Assembly (NCBI GenBank): GCA_027010905.1
Contig: JALVBA010000106.1
Span: 1-10,695, forward strand
DNA length: 10,695 nt
Reading direction: 5' to 3'
DNA from: Marinilabiliaceae bacterium
Lineage (GTDB): Bacteria; Bacteroidota; Bacteroidia; Bacteroidales; Marinilabiliaceae
A program made the position numbers and the translations under genes. The notes beneath the pieces were generated by a model, which was not told the DNA's origin, did not search any database, and saw only the letters and a program-made list of their open reading frames with translations. Within the stretch, counting starts at the first letter, position 1; the number at the start of each line of letters is the position of its first letter. Shown here in pieces: positions 1-6,943 of the stretch.

Positions 1-2
1 AC

Positions 3-1100
3 TTATTACTATTCGCACTGACAGTATTGTTTGCACAGCAAACTAATGCACAAGATGGTTTACCCGCAAATCCCGAGCCTGGAAAATGTTATGTAAAATG
101 TGTTACGCATGATGAATTCTCAACAGAAGAGGTTACAATCGAAACTAATCCTGCATACACAGTACTAAAGATCGTTCCTGCTACTTACAAATGGGTGAGC
201 GAAAAAGTTTTAATAAAGGAAGCCAGCAAGAAGTTAATTTATCATCCTGCTGAATATGAGTGGAAAGAAGTACCATATGTAAAGAAAGAAAAAGAAAAGG
301 TATTGACTGTAGTTCCGGCAAAATTTGGTAGTGACTCAAAAACTGTTTTGACATTCCCAAAAACAAGCGGCTGGGAATACACAACTTATTCAGAATGCAC
401 ATCCCCAAATCCGGAAGATTGTCAAGTTCTTTGTTATAAAGAGAAGCCAGAGCAATATAGAGATATCCCAATTAAGACATTGGTCTCTGATGCCTCAACG
501 ACAGAAAATACAAAATCTGAAATTAAATCATCATACAAGAAACAAGTAGTTGTTAAAAAGGAATGGGTGGAAGAAGTAGAAATTCCAGCTAAATATGCTA
601 CTATCAAAAGACAGGTTTTAGATGAGCCGGCAAAAATTGTAAAAGAAACAATCCCTGCTAAATATAAAACCATAACAAAACAAGTATTGGTAAAAAAAGG
701 TGGTATTAATACTTGGGAAGAAATTGAATGTAGTTTAGTGCAAGGCAATGAATTAGATATTTTATGGGATTTTAACAGTGCTAAATTAAGGCCTGAAGCT
801 AAAAGAAAAATTGACAATGTACTGATAACTCTTCTCAATGAGAAGCCAGGTATTAGTTTGGAACTTACTTCATATACTGACTCAAGAGGTTCAGATGAAT
901 ACAATTTAGCCTTGTCTCAAAGAAGAGCTGATGCCATTAAAAATTATCTAATTTCCAAAGGTATGAGTTCGACAAGACTGATATCCAAAGGTTATGGGGA
1001 AACAAAACTGAAAAACAATTGTTCCAATGGTGTTCAATGCTCAGAGGTGCAGCATCGGGTTAACAGGAGGACAGAGTACAGAGTGATTAATGGAAACTAA
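3..1100 (+). CDS. OmpA-family outer-membrane/peptidoglycan-anchoring protein, 5' end outside window
   Basis: This is the C-terminal 365 residues of an envelope protein. The frame is open to the window edge and reads LLLFALTVLFAQQTNAQ at its start, the hydrophobic core and cleavage region of a signal peptide, so the true ATG lies upstream and the in-frame TTG at 27 is not the start. The middle part (about residues 25-245) is a Lys/Glu/Val-rich region with degenerate repeats of the type PAxY...VL (VPATYKW, HPAEYEW, VPAKFG, IPAKYAT, IPAKYKT), a pattern I know from Bacteroidetes OmpA-like proteins. Residues about 250-362 form an OmpA C-terminal domain: LDILWDFNSAKL, then TDSRGSDEYN (Asp293) with LSQRRADAI, and NRRTE at 354-358, the elements that bind the diaminopimelate peptide of peptidoglycan. 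Likely role: non-covalent link between outer membrane and cell wall. The function of the repeat region is unknown. Family assignment is secure. Confidence 0.93.
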   Translation, partial: LLLFALTVLFAQQTNAQDGLPANPEPGKCYVKCVTHDEFSTEEVTIETNPAYTVLKIVPATYKWVSEKVLIKEASKKLIYHPAEYEWKEVPYVKKEKEKVLTVVPAKFGSDSKTVLTFPKTSGWEYTTYSECTSPNPEDCQVLCYKEKPEQYRDIPIKTLVSDASTTENTKSEIKSSYKKQVVVKKEWVEEVEIPAKYATIKRQVLDEPAKIVKETIPAKYKTITKQVLVKKGGINTWEEIECSLVQGNELDILWDFNSAKLRPEAKRKIDNVLITLLNEKPGISLELTSYTDSRGSDEYNLALSQRRADAIKNYLISKGMSSTRLISKGYGETKLKNNCSNGVQCSEVQHRVNRRTEYRVINGN

Positions 1101-1159
1101 ATTGCTGATTATTGTGTGAGACGATTCTTCAAAAAGAAAACATTATTTATAAAACAAGA

Positions 1160-1193
1160 AACCCGGCGAGTAATAATTCGTTGGGTTTTTTTT
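1160..1193 (+). terminator. Rho-independent terminator after the OmpA gene, possibly bidirectional
   Basis: An 11-bp stem with three G-U pairs (arms 1160-1170 and 1177-1187, loop TAATAA) is followed by a run of T's to 1193, 60 bp after the OmpA stop. Read on the minus strand the same hairpin is followed by TCTTGTTTT, a poorer U-tract, so it may also stop transcripts of the convergent ABC transporter gene that ends at 1229. Confidence 0.85.
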
Positions 1194-1228
1194 ATTTAAA
1201 AAAAGGTGGTTAAATGGTTTGGGGTAAT

Positions 1229-4200
1229 TTAGGTAGTCATTTTTTGCACCCTTTTGTGCAGCTTCCTTTTCTTAAAGGTCTCAAAATAATTAATTACTTT
1301 TCGCAACAGATTAAAGTAGAGAGTGATGTACAGGATAATTGTTGACAGCCAGATGATAATTAGATTAAAAATAGTGGTAGGGATAGTTATCCCTACAATG
1401 GATTTTTTTGATGTGTAGAAGTGCGACCTTCCCCATTTTGAAGTTGGAGGCATGAATATTGGATTTCTCAATGGGATAATAGCCCTGTCAGTTATTTCAA
1501 TTTGCTGAAATTCTGTTTTATTTAAAACCAGCTTCTCAAGTGCCTCATTATTATACTTCTGCTTAAACTGTTTTAGCTCTTCAGTAGAACCCAATTTGTG
1601 CGAAAGAACCTGCATTAGGCTGTCCTTTCGTGCAACAAATATTTTATATTTAGCATGATTAACCACCTTCAGTTTTGTAAGAACTGAGTCTGTTTGATTG
1701 TGAAGTGTAAGGTCATAACCTCTGTTTAATTGAAGTTCCCGGAGTATGCTGCAATCTTTGTTTATTCGTTTTAGTTTTTTCAGCTCATTAAACAAAAGTG
1801 ACGATTCCTTCTCAAGCAGTCTGGTGTTGTTAGTTTTAAGATAGTTATAGCATTTGTCGTTAATCTTTTTAAGCTCAGGCACCCAGATACCCGATGTGTA
1901 TGCTGCAACACTCTTCTTTCTGTCGATATCAAAAAATATTTTTTCATACCTGTTATTCTCATACTCATTTACAGCTAGTGCCTCGTATGACCATCTGGAG
2001 ACCATCAAATCGCCAACAATAGGTACATACTCCTGACTTGAGAAGTGCTGATGTAGGTTGTTAAACGGAACTATTGTTCCACTAAAAAGAAGTTGAGGAA
2101 TGATGATTAACGGAATTGTAATGTATATTGCAACAACGGAGCTAAGCCCGCTACTGATATTTAATCCCAGCATATTGGCAAGTGCAGCAGTGGAGAAGAT
2201 AATCAACCAGTAGTAAAATGTTGTTGAGTGTATCTCAAGGATGGTGTTTCCTATTAATACAAAGCTGAGGGTTTGAAAAGCCGATATGGTGAAAAGTATA
2301 AGTATCTTACTATTCAGGTAGCTAAACCGGCTCAGATTAAGAAATGACTCTCTCTGAAGCAGGCGCTTGTCTTTTATTATCTCTTCAGCACTAATGTTTA
2401 GCCCAATGAATATGGAAACAATCACACTCATGAAGATGTAAACAGGTATATTAACATTCATGCCGAAAATATATGCAAGGGGGTCTTCAGGAGTACCGTG
2501 ATTGAACTTTGTGAAAAGACTTAAAATGATTGCAAGAAGAGGAGCTATGAGCAGATTTATTATTACATACTGCCTGTCTTTTACTTTTGAGAGAGCATCT
2601 CTTGTTGCGAAGAGGGCAAACTGCTGCAGCCTGCCCGGGATGTTGTAGAGGTTAGAGGGTAGCTTCTCTTTTCTGTAGATAAGTTTGGGAATATTTTTCC
2701 AGTTGAATTTCTTCTCAAAATTATTGATGTACAAATCGTACCACTCCTCAGGACTCACTTTTCTTTTCCTGATAAGTCGTCCATTGGGATTTACCATTCG
2801 TGCCTCAATGATACGAAGAGGCTGCTCTGTTTTCACATTACCACAAACCGAACACTCCCTCTCTTCGGGATTGACATACTTAGCAGCTTTCTTGAAATAA
2901 ACAATAGCATCCAGTGGATTACCATTAAAGATTATGCGGCCACCCTTATCTATTATCAGTAGCTTATCAATTAGTTTATAAAGGTCGCTGCTTGGCTGGT
3001 GAATGTTAATAACAATAAGTTTCCCTTTCAGCGACTGGCGTTTGAGTAGAATCATTACCTTCTCCGAATCCATAGAGGATAACCCGGAGGTTGGTTCATC
3101 AACAAACAGAATTGATGGTTCGCGAATTAGTTCAAGCGCAATGTTTAACCGCTTGCGTTGCCCTCCGCTTATTATTTTGTTCAGAGGAGTACCAACAACC
3201 AAATCTCTCGCTTCCACAAGGTCGAAATCGTAAAGTGCCTGTTCAACAACTTTGATAATCTCTGTCTTTTTTAAATGACTGAAGCAGAGGCGTGCATTGA
3301 AATAGAGATTCTCAAATACTGTTAACTCCTCTTTCAGAAGGTCATCTTGAGGGACGTATCCTATAACTCCTTTAAGAGTTTCGTTATCTCCGGTTAACTC
3401 ATGGCCGTTAATAATTATTTTGCCGTTAGATAGTTTAAGACTCCCATTGAACACATTCAGCAGCGTGGACTTGCCGGTGCCACTGCCACCTATTATTCCC
3501 ACCAACTGTCCTGACCGGCCTGTAAAACTGAATTTGTGAATACCGGTCTGATTGTTATTAAACTTATACTCCACGTCTAAAGCTCTGAATATTATTCGTC
3601 CCTTCCCCTTTCGGGTAATAAACTTCTCTGCTACTGAACTGTAGTATACCGGATTTACTCTCGATGTTTTTAGTACTCCTCCGGGCAGTAGTCGTTGGGC
3701 TTTGTTTTGCTCAATCTTATGTCCGTTAAGATAGAGGTTGCGCTCTCCTGAATGTTTGAAAAAGAATGAGTTTGTACTTTTGATGTGTAAAATCCAAACC
3801 AGAATCTGCTGTCGGTGATTATGTATGTGTTTGATGCCGGGGTAAGGTGGCCTCTTCTCTCCGCTTATGAGCAGTATTGAACCCTTATCCTTTATGTCTT
3901 CAGGATTATGCAGGATGAAGTGTTTAAGGTTCTTGTAATCAGCTATGTCTAATTGTAGGTATGATGCCAATGTGTCGACAAAATGCTCCTCTTCAGGGAC
4001 AACACTATCTTTTTGAATAAAATTTAGCATCAGAGTTATAAGTATGTACTTACTCTCAGCTTCCATCTCTTCGTTTAGCTGATTGCAGATTTGCTCCAGC
4101 TTGTCGAAGTTGTAATTTGTCTGTTGTTGACGTTTTGTACTGCTTTCGCTAAAGGTGTATTTGTGGTATTTCTCGAGGTATAAATCGTACTTCTTCAGGC

Positions 4201-4342
4201 TGGCTGCAACATAATCGCTGTTGAATACAAATTCTAGAAAGGATTCAACTTTTAATCTTGCTTTGCCAATCTCCTTCTCCTTACTTACATCGGTAAGTAA
4301 AGCAAATAGCTGCATAAGAGCTTCAAGCAGGAGTTCACTCAT
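1229..4342 (-). CDS. ABC-2 type transporter, fused ATPase and membrane domains (ABCG-like order), 1037 aa
   Basis: A single-chain ABC transporter half, probably an exporter in the inner membrane; the substrate cannot be read. Order: residues 1-160 are helical (LMQLFALLTDVSKE..., LASYLQLDIADYKNLKHFIL) and resemble a TerB-like helical domain (inference). About 160-265 is a beta-rich linker ending GGVLKTSRVNPVYYSSV. The ATPase follows, with Walker A GGSGTGKST (about 285-293), signature ISGGQRKR (about 389), Walker B ILFVDEPTSG (about 409) and H-loop NIHQPSS (about 447). A CSVC cysteine pair sits near 495. Five membrane helices run from about 590 to 755, including an ABCG-like segment after helix 2 (EEIIKDKRLLQRE). 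A hydrophilic loop of about 210 residues comes next, then a last helix (about 980-1008) and a basic tail. ATPase-before-membrane order with a large loop before helix 6 is the ABCG plan, but the loop and N-terminus are much larger than in ordinary ABCG half-transporters. All ATPase motifs are intact. The start is the first ATG of the frame; there is no clear ribosome binding site. Confidence 0.92.
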   Translation of the reverse strand: MSELLLEALMQLFALLTDVSKEKEIGKARLKVESFLEFVFNSDYVAASLKKYDLYLEKYHKYTFSESSTKRQQQTNYNFDKLEQICNQLNEEMEAESKYILITLMLNFIQKDSVVPEEEHFVDTLASYLQLDIADYKNLKHFILHNPEDIKDKGSILLISGEKRPPYPGIKHIHNHRQQILVWILHIKSTNSFFFKHSGERNLYLNGHKIEQNKAQRLLPGGVLKTSRVNPVYYSSVAEKFITRKGKGRIIFRALDVEYKFNNNQTGIHKFSFTGRSGQLVGIIGGSGTGKSTLLNVFNGSLKLSNGKIIINGHELTGDNETLKGVIGYVPQDDLLKEELTVFENLYFNARLCFSHLKKTEIIKVVEQALYDFDLVEARDLVVGTPLNKIISGGQRKRLNIALELIREPSILFVDEPTSGLSSMDSEKVMILLKRQSLKGKLIVINIHQPSSDLYKLIDKLLIIDKGGRIIFNGNPLDAIVYFKKAAKYVNPEERECSVCGNVKTEQPLRIIEARMVNPNGRLIRKRKVSPEEWYDLYINNFEKKFNWKNIPKLIYRKEKLPSNLYNIPGRLQQFALFATRDALSKVKDRQYVIINLLIAPLLAIILSLFTKFNHGTPEDPLAYIFGMNVNIPVYIFMSVIVSIFIGLNISAEEIIKDKRLLQRESFLNLSRFSYLNSKILILFTISAFQTLSFVLIGNTILEIHSTTFYYWLIIFSTAALANMLGLNISSGLSSVVAIYITIPLIIIPQLLFSGTIVPFNNLHQHFSSQEYVPIVGDLMVSRWSYEALAVNEYENNRYEKIFFDIDRKKSVAAYTSGIWVPELKKINDKCYNYLKTNNTRLLEKESSLLFNELKKLKRINKDCSILRELQLNRGYDLTLHNQTDSVLTKLKVVNHAKYKIFVARKDSLMQVLSHKLGSTEELKQFKQKYNNEALEKLVLNKTEFQQIEITDRAIIPLRNPIFMPPTSKWGRSHFYTSKKSIVGITIPTTIFNLIIIWLSTIILYITLYFNLLRKVINYFETFKKRKLHKRVQKMTT

Positions 4343-4387
4343 GGCGTGGCAGGGTTCTGCGTGTTAAAGTTGAGTTTAAAATTCAGT

Positions 4388-4420
4388 AAAAAAAAGGGAG
4401 GCTGAATAAGATACCTCCCT
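4388..4420 (-). terminator. Rho-independent terminator of the lipoprotein gene
   Basis: On the minus strand AGGGAGG pairs with CCTCCCT (plus-strand arms 4414-4420 and 4395-4401) around a 12-nt loop, followed directly by eight T's (plus-strand A-run 4388-4395; the outermost A-T pair of the stem borrows from that run). It lies 20 bp after the lipoprotein stop and 45 bp before the ABC transporter start. The two same-strand genes are therefore probably separate transcription units or joined only by read-through. Confidence 0.88.
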
Positions 4421-4440
4421 CTGTTTTCTGCGTTTCAATA

Positions 4441-5265
4441 CTATGTTATAATTTTTGTTCTGGCAATCTTTACCTCTTTTGCAACCTCTTTTATCTGTTC
4501 TTTTGTGATACTTCCTTCGTCAAATCCTGTGTAGATATTGGTTAAAGGAGTGAGGATTTCAATAACCTCATTTACCGATGAGTTGTCTTTGTATGCTTTA
4601 AGCAGCGACATCAGTTTTGTTAGATGCTTTTTCTGATTCATGATGATGGTTATCATCTCTTTGTTATTAAAAGTCTCATCCGAGATATGAGTGGCAATGT
4701 AAAGTGCCTCAATCCAACTCCCCGACATGATAAGCAGAGATACCGGCTCTCTGTCGTTCTTGTGTAGGTAGACGTAAGTTGAGTAATACGAATTGGTGAT
4801 AATATCTATTAGTTTATCTTTGTCATTCTCAGCATTCTCTATCTTCTCAATAATATTTGGGTCAACAGCAGCGGCAATATCCAACTCTTCAAGTAGCTTT
4901 TTCGATACATTCATATACTCAAGAATTCGCTGTTTTTGGTTGTATGTGCTTGAATAACTTAGGTCAGCACCATATACCCCAAGAGCTAAAGCTTTTTTCT
5001 TCTCAGTAATGTTATTGTCAACATTCTCAGGAGGGTTACACAGAGTGAATATGTACGAGGCCTCAATGCGGTTAAGCATTTTGGTAACTTCAAATGATGT
5101 AGGTAGAGGGTATATAACCTTCTCTACTTCACTTTTCACAACTTCTTTCTCAACTTCAGAACCTGTAGCGGCTTTTTTCTTAGTTCCTCCCTGACATGAT
5201 GGGAAAAGGGCAATTACAAATAGAGCAAGAGTCAGGGATAGAATAGGGGTGATTAACTTTTTCAT
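4441..5265 (-). CDS. Lipoprotein of unknown function, 274 aa
   Basis: The N-terminus is a clear lipoprotein signal: MKK, a hydrophobic stretch to about residue 20, and lipobox LFPSC with Cys24 as the lipidated residue. The residues after it (QGGTKKK) are not the acidic pattern that sends Bacteroidetes lipoproteins to the cell surface, so the mature protein is more likely periplasmic (inference). The remaining ~230 residues look mostly alpha-helical and charged, with no enzyme motif I recognise. The segment ALGVYGADLSYSSTYNQ, followed by a helical stretch to KKLLEELDI, resembles from memory a conserved uncharacterised Bacteroidetes lipoprotein group; I could not verify this. It is followed by its own terminator and preceded by a TAnnTTTG promoter, so it is probably monocistronic, although it lies upstream of the ABC transporter on the same strand. 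No function is assigned. Confidence 0.85.
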   Translation of the reverse strand: MKKLITPILSLTLALFVIALFPSCQGGTKKKAATGSEVEKEVVKSEVEKVIYPLPTSFEVTKMLNRIEASYIFTLCNPPENVDNNITEKKKALALGVYGADLSYSSTYNQKQRILEYMNVSKKLLEELDIAAAVDPNIIEKIENAENDKDKLIDIITNSYYSTYVYLHKNDREPVSLLIMSGSWIEALYIATHISDETFNNKEMITIIMNQKKHLTKLMSLLKAYKDNSSVNEVIEILTPLTNIYTGFDEGSITKEQIKEVAKEVKIARTKIIT

Positions 5266-5289
5266 AGTTAGTTATATTTTAATTTTGCA

Positions 5290-5297
5290 CAAAGATA
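5290..5297 (-). promoter_or_regulatory. Bacteroidetes -7 box for the lipoprotein gene
   Basis: Minus-strand TATCTTTG matches the Bacteroidetes primary sigma factor -7 consensus TAnnTTTG, 24 bp upstream of the lipoprotein ATG. The expected TTTG -33 box is not clear; the region is a T-rich run (minus strand of about 5314-5323). Confidence 0.65.
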
Positions 5298-5323
5298 GTT
5301 TAATCCGCCCATAAAATTAAAAA

Positions 5324-5339
5324 ATTATATTAATATAAT
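5324..5339. promoter_or_regulatory. Perfect 16-bp palindrome between divergent promoters
   Basis: ATTATATTAATATAAT is its own reverse complement. It sits just upstream of the presumed -33 region of the lipoprotein promoter and about 46 bp upstream of the -7 box of the EamA transporter gene. This is a suitable place for a regulator acting on both genes, but pure A/T palindromes arise easily in AT-rich DNA. A role as operator is inference. Confidence 0.35.
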
Positions 5340-5385
5340 GTTAAATTATAAAGGAATTAAAAGATGTATTAGGATATAATTAGTT

Positions 5386-5393
5386 TACTTTTG
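5386..5393 (+). promoter_or_regulatory. Bacteroidetes -7 box for the EamA transporter gene
   Basis: TACTTTTG matches TAnnTTTG and lies 34 bp before the ATG at 5428. No good TTTG -33 box is visible about 19-21 nt upstream, where the sequence is GATGTATTAGG. Confidence 0.65.
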
Positions 5394-5427
5394 CACTACT
5401 AATCAGATACCCTTTTAGGCATATTCA

Positions 5428-6336
5428 ATGGAGAACAACAATCAAACAAAAGGTTTAATATTTGCTGGAATTACTGCCGGGCTATGGGGTGTGCTGGCGG
5501 TAGCTCTAAAAGTTGCATTGAAATATTTTGATTCGTTTACCATTGTATGGTTTCGTTTTTTTGTGGCTTTTAATGTGATAACTATCTATTATGCAATTGT
5601 AAGGCCGGCATGGCTGAAAATTTTGTATAAGCCACCTTTGTTATTAGTTTTGGCAGCACTGCTTTTAGGTTACAACTACATTGGATTTATGCAGGGTGTG
5701 AACTATGTCGGGCCGGGAATCACACAAGTGCTGGTTCAATCGGGAGCAATAACATTGGGATTGGCCGGCTTTCTCTTTTTTAAGGAGAAGTTAAGTCTGA
5801 TACGTGGAGTAGGGTTTGTGATTGCAGGTGCAGGGTTTGGGCTATTCTACTATCAGCAGCTGAAAGAGCTTGTTGTTAACGAAGCGATGCTGAACAGAGG
5901 TGCTATCTGGATATTGTCCGCTGCAATAGCATGGGCAGCTTACGCAGTAATTATTAAAGTTCTTGTGCGCAAATGGCCGGCTCAGCAGGTAAACCTGTTT
6001 TTGTATGGATTGCCCGTTCTGCTCTTTATTCCTTTTGCAGACTTCTCTCTGTTTATGGGAACGTATCCCTGGTATATCTGGGTGTTGCTAATCTCGCTTG
6101 GCTTGAACACAGTAGCAGCCTATGGCTCATTGTCGATGGCCTTTAAATATGCCGAAGCCAACAGGATTAGTATGATTATCACTCTTAATCCCATTATTAC
6201 ATTTGTTATTTTAGAGGGGCTTCTGTTTTTTAATATTCAATGGATTGAGATTAGCTCCTTTACCGCTCTTTCGTACGTGGGAGCCTTTTTAGTACTTTCA
6301 GGAGCTGCTCTGGCGGTGGGGCTGAAGAAGAGATAA
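5428..6336 (+). CDS. EamA/DMT-family transporter, 302 aa
   Basis: An inner-membrane permease of the drug/metabolite transporter superfamily with ten predicted hydrophobic helices arranged as two EamA repeats (about residues 8-138 and 155-298). Typical family signs are ITAGLWGVLAVALKVAL in helix 1, WFRFFVAF in helix 2, the repeat-1 end FKEKLSLIRGVGFVIAG, and NPIITFVILEGLLFFN with LSYVGAFLVLSGAAL near the end of repeat 2. Length is standard (about 290-310). Members export amino acids or other small metabolites; the substrate cannot be deduced here. The ATG at 5428 is chosen because it lies 34 bp after a -7 box and leads straight into helix 1; no ribosome binding site is seen. The gene stands alone, divergent from the lipoprotein gene. 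Confidence 0.92.
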   Translation: MENNNQTKGLIFAGITAGLWGVLAVALKVALKYFDSFTIVWFRFFVAFNVITIYYAIVRPAWLKILYKPPLLLVLAALLLGYNYIGFMQGVNYVGPGITQVLVQSGAITLGLAGFLFFKEKLSLIRGVGFVIAGAGFGLFYYQQLKELVVNEAMLNRGAIWILSAAIAWAAYAVIIKVLVRKWPAQQVNLFLYGLPVLLFIPFADFSLFMGTYPWYIWVLLISLGLNTVAAYGSLSMAFKYAEANRISMIITLNPIITFVILEGLLFFNIQWIEISSFTALSYVGAFLVLSGAALAVGLKKR

Positions 6337-6350
6337 AAGTTATCTCTTTA
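6329..6350 (+). terminator. Hairpin overlapping the EamA stop codon, weak terminator
   Basis: AGAGATAA (6329-6336, containing the TAA stop) pairs perfectly with TTATCTCT (6340-6347) around a 3-nt loop and is followed only by TTA. The 8-bp stem at the gene end suggests termination or 3'-end protection, but the T-tract is short. Confidence 0.5.
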
Positions 6351-6447
6351 CTTTCCCTCTACGGGAGATTGTTCCTCATCTATCAGGTCTACTAAAATAT
6401 ACTCCGAAGAGCCTGTGCCGATTTATCGGTAAGTTGAACAATAATAA

Positions 6448-6466
6448 CCCCGGATGCAACCCGGGG
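6448..6466. repeat. GC-rich hairpin CCCCGG/CCGGGG
   Basis: CCCCGG (6448-6453) pairs with CCGGGG (6461-6466) around the 7-nt loop ATGCAAC. It stands out in AT-rich intergenic DNA. No T-run follows, so it is not an intrinsic terminator. Its role is unknown. Confidence 0.45.
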
Positions 6467-6611
6467 GAAGTCGTAACAAATACCCTCACTACACCGTTTT
6501 CAGTTTTCTTCTAGGCCTTTCTAACTAGTCCTCCGTGAAAAAGGCTTATATTTTTCAAACACAAACTTTTAACTAAAGAATACCTGCCTTTTTGATACGC
6601 CTTTCATTTTT

Positions 6612-6684
6612 GTCTTGACACCCCGCTGTGCGGGACAGGCGCCAACGAAATCCCGCCATGCGGGACAGGCAAAAAAGTCAAGGC
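6612..6684. repeat. REP-like pair of palindromic repeats enclosed by an outer stem
   Basis: Two 19-bp copies, 6622-6640 and 6652-6670, share the form CCCGC-nnn-GCGGGACAGGC and differ only in the 3-nt loop (TGT, CAT). Each is a 5-bp GC hairpin with a fixed ACAGGC tail, in the same orientation at 30-bp spacing. The pair is flanked by GTCTTGAC (6612-6619) and GTCAAGGC (6677-6684), which pair over 8 bp with one G-U, so the whole could fold as a cruciform or three-way junction. This resembles REP/BIME-type extragenic palindromes. Whether it is dispersed in the genome cannot be seen here. Confidence 0.65.
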
Positions 6685-6728
6685 TTATTTACAATAGCAC
6701 TCTCCATGCTTTTGAAAATTAAGTTCGG

Positions 6729-6738
6729 TTGAGCGAAT
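6729..6738 (+). repeat. Left copy of 10-bp inverted repeat TTGAGCGAAT
   Basis: Exact inverted partner of 8056-8065; both copies point inward, toward the transposase gene. Similarity stops outside the 10 bp. It may be a subterminal inverted repeat of an IS1111-type element, or the donor-end sequence recognised by a bridge RNA guide. Confidence 0.45.
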
Positions 6739-6839
6739 TCTAAGATAAAACCAAAATTTTTTCAACCTTTTTTTAATAGTATCTTTGTTTTGCCGAACGA
6801 CGACTGATGGTGAAACTTTATACCGAAAGTCAGACGAAA

Positions 6840-6865
6840 GAGTATACTTCATTTTAGGTATACTC
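6840..6865. repeat. 8-bp inverted repeat downstream of the transposase
   Basis: GAGTATAC (6840-6847) pairs with GTATACTC (6858-6865) around a 10-nt loop, about 80 bp after the transposase stop on the minus strand. It lies next to a second, stronger hairpin, so this end of the element is structured. Confidence 0.45.
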
Positions 6866-6870
6866 CTTTT

Positions 6871-6903
6871 CATTTATATCAGGTATCGAACCTGATATAA
6901 ATG
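6871..6903. repeat. Perfect 14-bp hairpin downstream of the transposase
   Basis: CATTTATATCAGGT (6871-6884) and ACCTGATATAAATG (6890-6903) are exact complements around the 5-nt loop ATCGA, 40 bp after the transposase stop. No U-tract follows on either strand. It could protect the transposase mRNA 3' end, insulate it, or be part of the element's end structure. Confidence 0.6.
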
Positions 6904-6943
6904 GCCGAACAACTCCTCTGGCTCACATTGCCCGAATAATAAA

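Larger units (their letters stand above)
6337..6728. other. Non-coding region between the EamA gene and the insertion sequence
   Basis: About 390 bp with no credible gene on either strand. It holds a GC-rich hairpin (6448-6466) and a REP-like double palindrome (6612-6684), both more GC-rich than the surrounding AT-rich sequence. The rest shows nothing recognisable. Confidence 0.6.

Noticed and set aside
27..29. TTG as start of the OmpA gene
   Set aside because: It falls inside the hydrophobic core of a signal peptide whose frame stays open to the window edge, so the gene starts before the window.
434..904. 156-codon open frame on the minus strand inside the OmpA gene
   Set aside because: A shadow of the OmpA frame: it lies wholly within a gene with clear domain motifs and shows no motif of its own.
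6467..6479. GAAGTCGTAACAA, identical to the conserved stretch near the 3' end of 16S rRNA
   Set aside because: The match is only 13 nt, and the flanks do not continue as 16S on either side. A chance match or tiny relic cannot be told apart; no rRNA gene is present.
6685..6873. 62-codon open frame on the minus strand downstream of the transposase
   Set aside because: Basic, low-complexity composition, no recognised motif, and it overlaps the hairpins and the 10-bp repeat of the IS end. More likely non-coding.
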